The notes: generated by a model from the sequence alone, not told the origin. A stretch of DNA of 64,000 nt from JAGQPD01 sp020426865 (GCA_041399065.1 JAWKTN010000012.1:182728-246727), one strand, 5' to 3'. Shown: positions 44,702 through 54,475, numbered from the stretch's first letter. Program-made: numbers and translations.

Positions 44702-46555
44702 ATGAATCTTGTGACTATCGACGATTTGGGAATCCGATATCATGGTCCCCCACTGTTGGACGGGATATCGTTACGGATTGACGAGGGACAGCGGATTGGC
44801 CTGTTGGGCCGCAACGGCGCTGGCAAGACGACGTTGATGCGGTTGCTTGCGGGGGAGCAGCAGCCGGACCATGGAACGATCACCTTTCGTCGGGGCGGAA
44901 AGGCAGCCCTCTTGCCACAGGACGTGCCGCAGACGATCGTAGGGACCATCGGCGAGGTTGTGAGTTCCGCTTTGGCGGGCGCCAGCAGTAACGACGACGG
45001 CCGGGAGCAGCATCAGGCTACGCGAGCCGTGAACGAAATCCTCTCTCGCATGGAGCTGGACGGTTCGGTGCGATTCGAATCGCAATCGGCGGGGTTAAAG
45101 CGTCGGGCGCTATTGGCTCGGACATTGGTCAACCGTCCCGATCTACTGTTGTTGGACGAGCCGACGAACCACCTGGACCTGATGGCGATCGAGTGGTTGG
45201 AGCAATTCCTCTCGAAGTACGACGGCACGATCTTGTTTGTTACGCACGATCGAACCTTCCTCAAGAAGATCGCCACGCGGATCATTGAGATTGACCGAGG
45301 GGCGGTTTTTGATTGGTCGTGTGACTACGAGACGTTCCTCAAACGCAAAGAGGCAGCGTTGTTGGCCGAAGAAAAGCAACAGGCTGAATTCGACAGAAAA
45401 CTGGCACAGGAAGAAGTCTGGATTCGCACCGGGATCAAGGCTCGGCGGACTCGCAATGAAGGTCGAGTCCGCGCGTTGGAACGAATGCGTGCGGAACGGC
45501 AGCAGCGACGTGCACGACAAGGGACGACACGCTTGACGATTCAAGAAGCTTCGCGGAGTGGCGACATCGTCGTCCAGGCCGAAGCGATTTGCTTTGGGTA
45601 TGAAGGACGCGACATTGTCCGTAAGTTCGACACACTGATTGAACGTGGCGACAAGGTGGGCATCATCGGTCCCAATGGCGCCGGAAAGACCACGTTGCTT
45701 AGACTGCTGCTGGGGCAATTTCCGCCGCAAAGCGGAACGATTCGGCTTGGACGCAATCTGCAGATTGCCTATTTCGATCAGTTGCGTCAACAGCTGGATG
45801 AGAGGGCATCGATCCAACAGAACGTGGGGGATGGCTACGAGTCGATTACGATCAACGGACGCTCACGCCATATCATCGGTTACCTGCAAGATTTCCTTTT
45901 TTCCGCCGAACGATCGCGCACCGAGGTCCGATTTCTGTCGGGGGGGGAACGGAATCGAGTGCTCCTGGCCAAACTGTTTGCCAAGCCGGCCAATGTGATC
46001 GTGCTTGACGAGCCAACCAATGACCTTGATGAAGAGACACTGGAACTGCTCGAAAGCCGGCTGGTTGAATTCGAAGGGACGGTGCTCGTTGTTAGCCACG
46101 ACCGCACATTTCTCAACAACGTGGTGACAAGCACGATTGTATTCGAGGATAGTGGCCCCAAAGAATACGCGGGGGGCTACGACGATTGGGTGGCCCAACG
46201 TTCCGCAGCGTCGGCCACAATGCCGGCCGCGAAACGATCGGCCAGGCAGGTTGGACCGCCGGCGACGATGAAGACTCCGTCGCGGCCGACTGACGCGACC
46301 GATCGCGGCACTAGCGAAGTCGCCGCAAAACGCAAGCTGAGCTATAAGGAACAGCGGGAGCTGGAATCCTTGCCCGCCGTGATTGAACAGCTGGAAACTC
46401 GCATTGCTGACATTCACGATCGCATGGCTGACGCCGACTTCTATCGACAGCCCGGCGACCTGATTGCCTCAGAGAAATTGCGGTTGCAACAATGCGAAGC
46501 AGAGCTGCAGATAGCATACGCTCGGTGGGAACAGCTTGAGCAGTCTCAGGCATAA
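44702..46555 (+). CDS. ABC-F family ATPase (Uup-like)
   Basis: The 617-residue protein has two ABC cassettes and no membrane segments. Walker A motifs are GRNGAGKT and GPNGAGKT; Walker B motifs are LLLLDEPTNHLDLMAIEWLE and VIVLDEPTNDLDEETLELLE; the linker contains a long helical Arg/Lys-rich region (RTRNEGRVRALERMRAERQQ). The C-terminal part has the Uup-type coiled coil: RKLSYKEQRELESLPAVIEQ, then ADADFYRQPGD. ABC-F proteins act on the ribosome or, for Uup, on branched DNA or ribosome states. ATG 44702 was chosen because it starts the first cassette. Confidence 0.9.
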   Translation: MNLVTIDDLGIRYHGPPLLDGISLRIDEGQRIGLLGRNGAGKTTLMRLLAGEQQPDHGTITFRRGGKAALLPQDVPQTIVGTIGEVVSSALAGASSNDDGREQHQATRAVNEILSRMELDGSVRFESQSAGLKRRALLARTLVNRPDLLLLDEPTNHLDLMAIEWLEQFLSKYDGTILFVTHDRTFLKKIATRIIEIDRGAVFDWSCDYETFLKRKEAALLAEEKQQAEFDRKLAQEEVWIRTGIKARRTRNEGRVRALERMRAERQQRRARQGTTRLTIQEASRSGDIVVQAEAICFGYEGRDIVRKFDTLIERGDKVGIIGPNGAGKTTLLRLLLGQFPPQSGTIRLGRNLQIAYFDQLRQQLDERASIQQNVGDGYESITINGRSRHIIGYLQDFLFSAERSRTEVRFLSGGERNRVLLAKLFAKPANVIVLDEPTNDLDEETLELLESRLVEFEGTVLVVSHDRTFLNNVVTSTIVFEDSGPKEYAGGYDDWVAQRSAASATMPAAKRSARQVGPPATMKTPSRPTDATDRGTSEVAAKRKLSYKEQRELESLPAVIEQLETRIADIHDRMADADFYRQPGDLIASEKLRLQQCEAELQIAYARWEQLEQSQA

Positions 46556-46780
46556 GAAACCGGCTGGCAGTGTCGCTCCGGGCAAAATCCACCGCCTGAA
46601 CCCCTAATCTGGTCTTGGTTGATTGCATTGATCTCACTTATGGCCGATAATCTTAGGCACCGTATGGAACAACCTCCGGTCCGTGCGTACGCTGTGGTCA
46701 TACGCTGTGGTCATTCGAGCACGAAAGGATTGAGCGAACCGCGAGGTAACACCGATCACGCAAAAAGGAACAATCGTCCA

Positions 46781-47641
46781 ATGATCATGAGCCAACGAAT
46801 TCAATGCAATGACATTTACCGTACTCGGTTGGGGAGGGTGTTGGGCTATTGCGCGGCAATTCTAAGTCTCTCGAATCCGGTGCATGACATCAGCGATTCG
46901 TCCGCGACAGCAGCCGAGTATTTGAATGGCGTCAAGTGGGAGGTTCCGGCAAAGGTGTCGCCGGGCAAGACGAATGCGGACCCTCCGGCGGACGCCACGA
47001 TACTATTTGACGGCAAGAACCTGGACGCCTGGCACAACGGGAATCGTTGGAAGGTGACAGACGGAGTGGCCATCGTCGGACAGGGGGAGATTCGCACGAA
47101 GGAGGAGTTTGGAGATTGTCAATTGCACATCGAATGGTCCGCCCCAAATCCACCGACAGGGCAAGGGCAGGGGTGTGGTAACAGTGGCATCTTCCTGATG
47201 GGCACCTACGAGATTCAGGTATTAGACTCGTACTCCACCGACACTTATGCCGACGGGCAGGCCGGCGCGATATACAAACAGACGCCCCCGATGGTCAATG
47301 CGATGCGAGCCCCAGGTGAATGGAACACATACGACATCATTTGGACATGCCCACGTTTTAACGACGACAACACACTGAAGACGCCGGCGTACATTACCGC
47401 GATCCATAACGGAGTCGTGATCTTGAACCATTTCGAGCTTAAGGGAGACACGCCGTTTCATCGGCCGCCTCAATACGAAAACAAGGGTGACAAGGGACCG
47501 ATTTCGATTCAAGACCACGGTAACCCGGTTCGATTCCGCAACATCTGGGTTCGCGAAATCAAACCGATTCAGGGCGAACAAGCCCGTGAGCCGTTCATTC
47601 GCGATGGGGATAAGGAAACGCCAATCGCTGCCAAGAAGTAA
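46781..47641 (+). CDS. DUF1080 (3-keto-disaccharide hydrolase-like) exported protein
   Basis: The 286-residue protein has an N-terminal hydrophobic signal-like stretch (LGYCAAILSLSNP) and then a DUF1080 jelly-roll domain: ATILFDGKNLDAWHNGNRWK, IRTKEEFGDCQLHIEW, NSGIFLMGTYEIQVLDSYS, AGAIYKQTPPMVNAMRAPGE and a C-terminal GPISIQDHGNPVRFRNIWVR. These are hallmarks of the 3-keto-disaccharide hydrolase family so abundant in planctomycetes. The exact sugar is unknown. ATG 46781, with AAAAAGGAA upstream. Confidence 0.88.
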   Translation: MIMSQRIQCNDIYRTRLGRVLGYCAAILSLSNPVHDISDSSATAAEYLNGVKWEVPAKVSPGKTNADPPADATILFDGKNLDAWHNGNRWKVTDGVAIVGQGEIRTKEEFGDCQLHIEWSAPNPPTGQGQGCGNSGIFLMGTYEIQVLDSYSTDTYADGQAGAIYKQTPPMVNAMRAPGEWNTYDIIWTCPRFNDDNTLKTPAYITAIHNGVVILNHFELKGDTPFHRPPQYENKGDKGPISIQDHGNPVRFRNIWVREIKPIQGEQAREPFIRDGDKETPIAAKK

Positions 47642-47684
47642 ACGCGACGAATCGCGTCGTAGCCAATTTCGGAAAAGGTTAGAC

Positions 47685-48587
47685 ATGACCACCGTACTCG
47701 TTGTTGACGACAGCGCCGTCGACCGCCGTTTGGCCGGTGGCGTACTTGAGTCGGATCCGTCCATCGGGATTGAATACGCCTCCAGCGGCGAAGAAGCCCT
47801 GGAACGGATCGGCAAATTCGTGCCGTCGTTGGTGCTGACCGATCTCCAGATGCCGAATATGAATGGTCTGGAATTGGTCCGTACTATCACCTTGCAGTAT
47901 CCCGACCTGCCGGTCGTCCTGATGACAGCTCACGGCAGCGAAGTCATTGCGGCTCAAGCCTTGGCCGGTGGTGCCACAAGCTATGTCCCTAAAGCGCAAC
48001 TGGCTGATCTACTGATGGCAACCGTGCAGCCGATCCTGGCAATGGCTGCGTCCGAAACGACGCACAAGCGGCTGATTGAATGTTCCACACGTACGCAGTT
48101 TTCGTTCAGGCTTCACAATGACCTTTCACTGATCGATCCACTTACCCAACTCGTTCAAAACGTGATTGGCAGTATGGGATTGTGGGAATACGTCGATCGG
48201 GTTCGCGTTGGTGTGGCGTTGGAACAAGCGGTGCTCAACGCCATCTTCCGTGGCAATCTGGAATTGACGGCTGAGCAGTGGGTGGGGCGAAGCGAGCGAG
48301 GAAAAGATGGCACTAGCGACATCGTATCGCAACGTTTGTTCCAGGAGCCGTATCGCGATCGCAGCGTCTACGTGGATGTGGACATCTCGCGGGCCGGTGT
48401 CCGATTCATCGTCCGCGACGATGGGAAGGGATTCGACACATCCATTATCCCCCAGGCAGGCGATCCCGAATCACTTCGCGACGGTCTAGGGCGTGGCCTC
48501 GTGCTGATCACTACGTTTATGGATGAAGTGTCATTCAATGACAGCGGTAACGAAGTGACACTTATCAAGCAGGCTGCATCCAATTAG
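47685..48587 (+). CDS. Response regulator fused to an anti-sigma-type HATPase domain
   Basis: The 300-residue protein has an N-terminal receiver domain (LVVDDSAVDRRLAGGVLESD; phospho-acceptor Asp53 in LTDLQMPNMNG; conserved Lys in VPKAQ). The C-terminal domain (about 165-300) is an RsbW/SpoIIAB-like ATPase: VALEQAVLNAIFRGNLEL, RDDGKGFD and GRGLVLITTFMDEVSFN. Such fusions usually control sigma factors by binding or phosphorylating anti-sigma-factor antagonists in response to the receiver's state. There is no clear partner next to it. ATG 47685 has GGAAAAGG upstream. Confidence 0.85.
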   Translation: MTTVLVVDDSAVDRRLAGGVLESDPSIGIEYASSGEEALERIGKFVPSLVLTDLQMPNMNGLELVRTITLQYPDLPVVLMTAHGSEVIAAQALAGGATSYVPKAQLADLLMATVQPILAMAASETTHKRLIECSTRTQFSFRLHNDLSLIDPLTQLVQNVIGSMGLWEYVDRVRVGVALEQAVLNAIFRGNLELTAEQWVGRSERGKDGTSDIVSQRLFQEPYRDRSVYVDVDISRAGVRFIVRDDGKGFDTSIIPQAGDPESLRDGLGRGLVLITTFMDEVSFNDSGNEVTLIKQAASN

Positions 48588-48619
48588 TTGCGTTCGTTGC
48601 CGCGTATCAGCTTGTTACC

Positions 48620-49969
48620 TTATTCCGCCTGATGCGCGTCAATTACCGGCGTTGCGGGGACCTGTTCCTCAAGCTTGTTGTTTCCGCTCTGGTCTTTATG
48701 GAGTGTAAAGCCGTCGTAAAGCTCCCCGGTCGCCAGACGCGCTTCATACTTCAGTTCGTTGTGATCTACGTGGATCACCTGATACAGCTGAACGCCGGAC
48801 GCCGAACGTTTCATGAAGTCCTGCTGGTCCACCTGATACATTTTCGGGCCACTAACGCTTACCACATAGACGGTGTCCCCATCGTGCAAGTTGAGGCCGC
48901 TCCCCACGTTGTCAGGTACGCTGTAACCGGTACGCGCATAGGAATGGTCGTGCCCCTGCAAGACAATGTCGACGTGGTACTTGTCGATGACTGGTTTCCA
49001 AGTGGCTCGCAGATCGGCATTGTCACGCCCCTTTGCCGACGAAAACACGGGATGATGAAACGTAAGGATCGTCCATCGATTCTTGTTTTGGCTCAATGTG
49101 GTTTGCAGCCACTGGACTTGCTCGGCGAGCTTTTCGTTGGAATTCAGCGAGATGATGCGGACCCCCTGGTAGTCCAAGTAATAGGCCGTCTGATCAAAAC
49201 CTTCAGGACCATTCTTGGGAAAGCTGAAGACGGTTTTCCAATAGGGTGTCAACGCGGCGGGTTGATCCGTTTCCGTTCGATATTCATGATTCCCCGGCGT
49301 GGCGATACTGGGGATCATCGCATTGATCCAACCGCCGGCTCCAAACCACTGTCCCCATTCGGCATCGTACTTCGGCGAATTGACCAGGTCACCAGCGTGT
49401 AGCATGAATGCCGCACGGGGTGCATCGGCATGTGCCTCGCGAACGACGCGCGACCAGTGCGAACGGATATCATTTTGGGCATCGCCGAAATAGATAAACG
49501 AAAACGGTTTCGGTTTGTCACTAGCGGTAGAGAAGTGAAACCACTCGCTCCAGTTCACACCATCTCCAACGCGGTATACGTATTTCGTATCCGATGTCAA
49601 ACCGGCCAGATGGACCCGATGGTAGTGTGCGGTACCCAAGTCCGATGGAAATTCATTTGTGGTGGCATCAACCCGTAACGTATGTTTTGTGAAATACGGC
49701 CCCCCCTCAGCCACAGCGAATTCGGCAAACGCACGCGTTACATCGGTACTAGTGCGCCACGTGACGTCCTGGGTACGAGCCGGATCGGCTGACCACGTGA
49801 GCACAATCCGATCGGGCAAAACGGATGGAGCGAATTGCTCGGCAGCCTCAATTGCCACCGGCTCGGGATGATCGTGCCCCTCGTGTGCTCGGCCGATCGG
49901 TACGGCATTCGCCCAAACCCAGACGCACGCACACCCCACAAACAGGTGAAACCACTTTTTCTGTATCAC
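48620..49969 (-). CDS. Purple-acid-phosphatase-like metallophosphoesterase
   Basis: The 449-residue exported protein has a signal peptide and then a purple acid phosphatase N-terminal fibronectin-like domain (PDRIVLTWSADPARTQDVTW, TKYVYRVGDGVNWSEWFHF). The catalytic domain has the expected blocks: FGDAQND, HAGDLVN, PGNHEYR, LTFHHPVF and GHDHSYARTG. In the classic enzyme the second block is GDxxY with a metal-ligand tyrosine; here it reads GDLVN, so that tyrosine is absent. It starts at GTG 49969, with GAGAGG upstream. The enzyme is likely periplasmic; it may be a phosphodiesterase rather than a true phosphatase. Confidence 0.82.
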   Translation of the reverse strand: MIQKKWFHLFVGCACVWVWANAVPIGRAHEGHDHPEPVAIEAAEQFAPSVLPDRIVLTWSADPARTQDVTWRTSTDVTRAFAEFAVAEGGPYFTKHTLRVDATTNEFPSDLGTAHYHRVHLAGLTSDTKYVYRVGDGVNWSEWFHFSTASDKPKPFSFIYFGDAQNDIRSHWSRVVREAHADAPRAAFMLHAGDLVNSPKYDAEWGQWFGAGGWINAMIPSIATPGNHEYRTETDQPAALTPYWKTVFSFPKNGPEGFDQTAYYLDYQGVRIISLNSNEKLAEQVQWLQTTLSQNKNRWTILTFHHPVFSSAKGRDNADLRATWKPVIDKYHVDIVLQGHDHSYARTGYSVPDNVGSGLNLHDGDTVYVVSVSGPKMYQVDQQDFMKRSASGVQLYQVIHVDHNELKYEARLATGELYDGFTLHKDQSGNNKLEEQVPATPVIDAHQAE

Positions 49970-50160
49970 GGTCGCCTCTCACGTTGTACGTTTCTTAGTC
50001 CCGCATCCATCCCCAGCGCTTGCTTAGCGGCACCCATCGCTCAGTAACGCCGTTGCCGCCGGCAAGCCTAGAGTAACCTATCGCCCGCGGCAATCTGCCG
50101 TGATAGGAATTCACAAACTCTTCATCATAATCCGAAGGGGCAAGCCGGTTAAGAGCTCGG

Positions 50161-50964
50161 TTATGGTAAATGGGGCGAATCCAACCGGTCCGCCTGGAAC
50201 TGGTGGTGGGTATTGAAGACCCGAAGAAACCCGAGCAATATCACTGAAACTGTCCCGAGCGCCACAGCGGACGCGATGAGAAAGATGATGACAATCTGGT
50301 ACCGTACGGCGTTCATCGGCGATGATCCGGAGAGCAGCTGCCCCGTCATCATTCCCGGTAAACTGACGATTCCCACCACGGTCATCATGTTGATGATAGG
50401 AATCATCCCGGTTCTCACGGCCAGTTGCACATAGGGCAAGGCCGCCTCCCACCGCGTGGCTCCCATGGCGAGCAAGGCTTCGATTTCATCACGACGCGTG
50501 ACCAACGATTCGGAGAAGCTATTCATCCCCAGCGAGATCCCGTTCATGGCGTTTCCCAGGATCATGCCGGTCAGCGGTATGACATACTGCGGTTGGTGCC
50601 ATGCCCCGTGACCTCTCAACACGACCAAAATCCCGACCGCGGCAACCAACCATGCACTGGCCCATACCGAAACCATCGTATCCCAGATCATGCCACGATA
50701 CCGTCGTTGATTACGTTGCGTCGCGCTGTACCCCGCAACAATGGTCATGATACTCAACAGCGCCAATACAACGTACCATCGATCGACGGCAAAGACCCAT
50801 TCCAATACTGCCCCGATCAGCATCAATTGGACGATGGTCCGCAGTGCGGAGATCAGCAGCGTTTTTTCCAGACGCAAACCGAGGGCAAGAGACACAGCCG
50901 CATTGATCAAGACCATGGCCGCCGCCGCCGCAACCTGCCAGTTGCTCAATTCAATTTCGTTCAT
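50161..50964 (-). CDS. fetB: ABC exporter permease, FetB/YbbM (UPF0014) family
   Basis: The 267-residue membrane protein has about seven hydrophobic segments and matches the UPF0014/FetB family: VSLALGLRLEKTLLISALRT, TIVQLMLIGAVLEWVF, VIPLTGMILGNAMNGISLGM, EIEALLAMGATRWEAALPYV and MMTVVGIVSLPGMMTGQLLS. In Escherichia coli the FetAB pair is an iron exporter linked to oxidative-stress resistance. Its ATG overlaps the stop of the ATPase gene (ATGA). The symbol is based on family similarity, not on proven substrate. Confidence 0.85.
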   Translation of the reverse strand: MNEIELSNWQVAAAAAMVLINAAVSLALGLRLEKTLLISALRTIVQLMLIGAVLEWVFAVDRWYVVLALLSIMTIVAGYSATQRNQRRYRGMIWDTMVSVWASAWLVAAVGILVVLRGHGAWHQPQYVIPLTGMILGNAMNGISLGMNSFSESLVTRRDEIEALLAMGATRWEAALPYVQLAVRTGMIPIINMMTVVGIVSLPGMMTGQLLSGSSPMNAVRYQIVIIFLIASAVALGTVSVILLGFLRVFNTHHQFQADRLDSPHLP

Positions 50965-51665
50965 GCGTCTGCCTGTACCGCTAATCTGCCATCAGAGACG
51001 TAGAATCGCTGCCGGCCAATGCGGCGGGTTTGCGAATCGTCGTGACTTACCCAGACCATCGTTCGGGTGGCCACTTCGTCCAACCATTGCTCAACCAAAC
51101 GTTCGCACTGTTGTTGAGTCAGTGCATCGAGCGCGGCTGTCGGCTCGTCGAGTAGCAAGACCATCGGGGACAGTTGCAGTGCGCGGGTAATTGTAACCAG
51201 CAACGCCTCGCCCCCCGATAGATCGCGGCGCCGCTTCTGCAGGAAATCTTGACTGCGCCCCAAGGCGTGCAGCATTCGATCGACCGTCGCGTCGTCGTAT
51301 CGCTTAGCACGATGCGCTGCCAGCCGAAAAGGTAGTTGCAAGTTATCCAACACCGTTCCGTCGACCAATGCTGGACGCTGTGACACGTACATTACCGTGC
51401 TACGATAGACCGGGATATCCACCGCGGCGACGGGGCCTCCGAGCCAATGGATTTCGCCTTCGTCGACCGGATCCAATAATGCCATCGCACGCAATAGAAT
51501 CGTCTTTCCCGCACCCGAAGGTCCCGCCATGACCCAACGTTGCCCGGCCCGAATCTCGAATGTCACGTCGCGGAATAGCCATCGTGGGGATTCGGGCGCT
51601 TGACGCCCCAGCTGGCAGGCAGAAATTACCACCTGATCCCGACCGACTTGAAGATTCAAGTGCAC
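50961..51665 (-). CDS. fetA: ABC transporter ATP-binding protein, FetA/YbbL-like
   Basis: The 234-residue ATPase has Walker A GPSGAGKT, signature LSGGEALLVTITRALQ, Walker B MVLLLDEPTAALDALT and the H-loop VWVSHDD. It overlaps fetB by four bases and starts at GTG 51665, 24 bases after the carboxylate-amine ligase stop. Together with FetB it should form a metal or small-solute exporter. Confidence 0.85.
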   Translation of the reverse strand: MHLNLQVGRDQVVISACQLGRQAPESPRWLFRDVTFEIRAGQRWVMAGPSGAGKTILLRAMALLDPVDEGEIHWLGGPVAAVDIPVYRSTVMYVSQRPALVDGTVLDNLQLPFRLAAHRAKRYDDATVDRMLHALGRSQDFLQKRRRDLSGGEALLVTITRALQLSPMVLLLDEPTAALDALTQQQCERLVEQWLDEVATRTMVWVSHDDSQTRRIGRQRFYVSDGRLAVQADA

Positions 51666-51689
51666 GCTCCCTACGTTGTCATGCCGGCA

Positions 51690-52811
51690 CTAATTCGTTA
51701 GAATTCGCGACGCGTCGGTCAGTTGCCTCACGACTTCGACCGATGAACCGGTCGCTTGCAATACTTCGCGCTGTCGCTGCGACCAACTCGTTCGCCCAGC
51801 CAGATCGTTGGCCCCTTCCAAGTAATCCAGGCAGTTGAGATCGCGGGCCGTATCCCGCAACCGATCGACCAGGCTTGCCACAATCGTTCGCAACGATTGC
51901 ACCTTGTACGTGTAGGAATCGACCAATTCGGCTTCGTTGCCAAAACGCGCCGCTCGCCACTTGTTCTGCCGCACCATCACTGGATGACAATCGTGCTGGT
52001 AGGTCCCTTCGTCGATCTGATCGGAGAGTTTTTTTACCAGCGACTGGATCAATGCGGTCAATACCAGCACGTCATCCAAATTGCCCGGCATGTCACAGAC
52101 ACGCACCTCGACGGTCCCAAAACTGTGATGCGGCCGTACGTCCCACCATATCTCGCGGATCGTGTTGATGAAACCTGTCTCCACCATATGATTGACCAAC
52201 CATACGTACTCACTCCAATTGCGCATCAGAGTCGGTAACCCAGCAGTCGGCAACCCTTCCATGATCTTGGATCGATGCGACTGCAATCCGGTATCGCGAT
52301 GTTGCCAAAACGGGCTGCTGCAGCTGAGTGCAAGCAGCGTTGGTAAATGCTGCATGATCCGATCGCAGATCATGACCGCCTTGTCACCCGAATCGACCCC
52401 CACGTGCACGTGCAGACCAAAAGTCACCAATCGTCTCGCCATCTCCTGCAAGAGACGAACGAGATCGTGATACCGTTCAGTTGGTGTCACTAGCTGGTCT
52501 CCCCACAATGAGAACGGATGGGTCGCTCCCCACCATAGCCGCAGCCCCAAATCGTCCGCAGCACGCTCCACCAACTGCAATTTACCCCGCAGGTCACGTT
52601 CCACGTCCGCGACCGTCCGGCAGACGCTAGTATTGATCTCCAAGCAGCTTTGCATCAGTTCGGGTTTGAATTCCGTCTCCGAGCCCCTCAACGCTTCGAG
52701 CATCGCGACACAGCTGCTGGAGAGCGCCATGGTCTGTCCGTCGACCAACCCAAGTTCGATTTCGACACCGATCGTTGGCTGCGAATTGGATTGAAATGCA
52801 AGCTTCGGCAT
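51690..52811 (-). CDS. GCS2-type carboxylate-amine ligase (YbdK-like)
   Basis: The 373-residue protein matches the glutamate-cysteine ligase family 2: PTIGVEIELGLVDGQTMALS, FKPELMQSCLEINTSVCRTV, WWGATHPFSLWGDQLVTP, FGLHVHVGVDSGDKAV and SFGTVEVRVCDMPGNLDDVL. Family members include YbdK and EgtA-like enzymes that join a carboxylate to an amine using ATP; a true glutathione function cannot be assumed. ATG 52811 has GAGAGG 5 bases upstream; GTG 52817 would sit on it. It lies between an M20 amide hydrolase gene and the FetAB genes. Confidence 0.87.
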   Translation of the reverse strand: MPKLAFQSNSQPTIGVEIELGLVDGQTMALSSSCVAMLEALRGSETEFKPELMQSCLEINTSVCRTVADVERDLRGKLQLVERAADDLGLRLWWGATHPFSLWGDQLVTPTERYHDLVRLLQEMARRLVTFGLHVHVGVDSGDKAVMICDRIMQHLPTLLALSCSSPFWQHRDTGLQSHRSKIMEGLPTAGLPTLMRNWSEYVWLVNHMVETGFINTIREIWWDVRPHHSFGTVEVRVCDMPGNLDDVLVLTALIQSLVKKLSDQIDEGTYQHDCHPVMVRQNKWRAARFGNEAELVDSYTYKVQSLRTIVASLVDRLRDTARDLNCLDYLEGANDLAGRTSWSQRQREVLQATGSSVEVVRQLTDASRILTN

Positions 52812-52835
52812 GGCCACCTCTCTGCAACAAGGATA

Positions 52836-54065
52836 CTACTGAAGTCCAGCTTGTGACAACGTCCAGGCCACAGCGGTCGCCGCCAATAGCTTGGTCCCCA
52901 CCGCGAGACATTGTTCGTCGATGTCAAACATGGAAGTGTGGAGACCCGCGCTGCCGACCAACTCCGACGCACATCCCAATCGGAACATCGCCCCCGGAAT
53001 TCGCTCCAAATAAAATGCAAAGTCTTCACTCCCCATGCTGGGCCGCAGAATCTCTCGGACCCGGTCCGCCCCCAAGACCGCCTGCGCCTGCTCGCGGACG
53101 ACGCTCATCAATCGCGCGTCATTGCATATCGGCCCCGTCCCGACGCCAAATTTGACCTGGATCTCTGTCTGCGTCGCCAACGCAACCGCATTGGCGATGC
53201 GAGAAATACGCTCCATCGTCTGCTCGCGAATCGCGCGGTCCAACGTCCGCATCGTGCCCGCCAGTTGCACGTGCTCCGGTATCACATTGGATGTGTGACC
53301 ACCTTGAATCTGCCCGATCGTCACCACCACCGCATCCTGACTGTCCGTCGTCCGCGGGATCTGCTGATACAACACATTGATCAACATCGCCGCTGCCGCT
53401 ATCGGATCACGCGACTCGTGCGGCCGAGCGGCATGCCCACCCTCACCTTCGATCACAATGACCATCTCGTCGCAACTGGCCGTCAGCACCCCGTCGCGCA
53501 CCCCCACCGTGCCCGCTCGTCGTGTCGGATCGACATGTGCCGCAAGAATGGCACCGGCATCCTGAAGGGCCCCGGCTTGCAACATCTCTACCGCGCCTTG
53601 ACAAATTTCTTCCGCTGGTTGGAAGATAGCTCTCACGGCAGGCTTCAACGGCAGACTGCCGGTCCGATACAGCGCCGCAATCGCCCGCAACGCCCCCACG
53701 GAACATGACGCATGTGCGTCGTGACCGCAGGCGTGCATCACGCCTGCGTGTTGACTGCAGTAATCCACACGCTTGGCATCCTGGATTCTTAACGCATCGA
53801 TATCGGCACGCAATACGAACACGGAGCCTTCGGCAGCCGTATCGGGATCGCACAGGTCCGCAATCACGCCGCGTCCTTCGGGCCCCATCGTGACGTGAAC
53901 GCCGTCATCGCTGAGCTGCTGGTACAGATACAGGCTGGTCCGATACTCCTCGCCCGATACCTCGGGGTATCGGTGCAGGTGCCGTCGCATTTGCACGATG
54001 CGTTCGAAATCGGCATCGACCGCCGCGATCAACTCGTTCTGCCAGGTTGCATGTAACGTGGACAT
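52836..54065 (-). CDS. M20 family amidohydrolase (N-acyl-amino-acid hydrolase-like)
   Basis: The 409-residue enzyme is of the M20D group (hippurate/IAA-amino-acid hydrolases): RRHLHRYPEVSGEEYRTSLY, LRADIDALRI, MHACGHDAHASCSVG, FQPAEEICQGAVEM with the catalytic Glu and GSEDFAFYLERIPGAMFRLG. Metal ligands (Cys/His-rich HACGHDAH, Glu, His) are all recognisable. These cleave amide bonds of N-acyl amino acids. ATG 54065. It is encoded immediately upstream of the amide-forming GCS2 protein (24-base gap). Confidence 0.9.
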   Translation of the reverse strand: MSTLHATWQNELIAAVDADFERIVQMRRHLHRYPEVSGEEYRTSLYLYQQLSDDGVHVTMGPEGRGVIADLCDPDTAAEGSVFVLRADIDALRIQDAKRVDYCSQHAGVMHACGHDAHASCSVGALRAIAALYRTGSLPLKPAVRAIFQPAEEICQGAVEMLQAGALQDAGAILAAHVDPTRRAGTVGVRDGVLTASCDEMVIVIEGEGGHAARPHESRDPIAAAAMLINVLYQQIPRTTDSQDAVVVTIGQIQGGHTSNVIPEHVQLAGTMRTLDRAIREQTMERISRIANAVALATQTEIQVKFGVGTGPICNDARLMSVVREQAQAVLGADRVREILRPSMGSEDFAFYLERIPGAMFRLGCASELVGSAGLHTSMFDIDEQCLAVGTKLLAATAVAWTLSQAGLQ

Positions 54066-54118
54066 GTGCCGGGCCTTTCCTTCCTCCCTGGTTCAACCGC
54101 ATTGTTCAAGATACTGGT

Positions 54119-54409
54119 TCAAGGTGCGTCTTCCGCCTCCGCTTCTTCGCGAAGGATCCGGCCCAGCCACCACCCCCACACGATGTAGTGAAAACCGATC
54201 AATCCGAAGACGGCCGTAATCACGCCGATCACGATGGCCCCGTATCCCATGGACAAGAACGTCAGGATTCCCAGGACGAAGAAGGCCAGCATTGCCGCCA
54301 GCAACAACGACAGGATGGATCGACGTGGTGGTTCGATCGGGGGCGGCTTCAGTGGTGGTTGGGGGAGCGTCACTTGTTGGGTTATCCATCGGACGGTCGC
54401 ACCAGCCAC
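54119..54409 (-). CDS. Small two-helix membrane protein
   Basis: The 96-residue protein has a proline-rich start (LPQPPLKPPPIEPPRR), two membrane segments (ILSLLLAAMLAFFVLGILTF; MGYGAIVIGVITAVFGLIGF) and an acidic end (LREEAEAEDAP). It begins at GTG 54409 if the frame start is right. The family is not recognised. It lies between mqnD and the M20 gene with short gaps (66 and 53 bases), so it probably belongs to the same transcript. Confidence 0.6.
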   Translation of the reverse strand: MAGATVRWITQQVTLPQPPLKPPPIEPPRRSILSLLLAAMLAFFVLGILTFLSMGYGAIVIGVITAVFGLIGFHYIVWGWWLGRILREEAEAEDAP

Positions 54410-54475
54410 CGTTGGCCACGCGCCGCAACAGGGGGCCGATGCCGGGCATCGATCCCCTGATTATACAACGAATTC

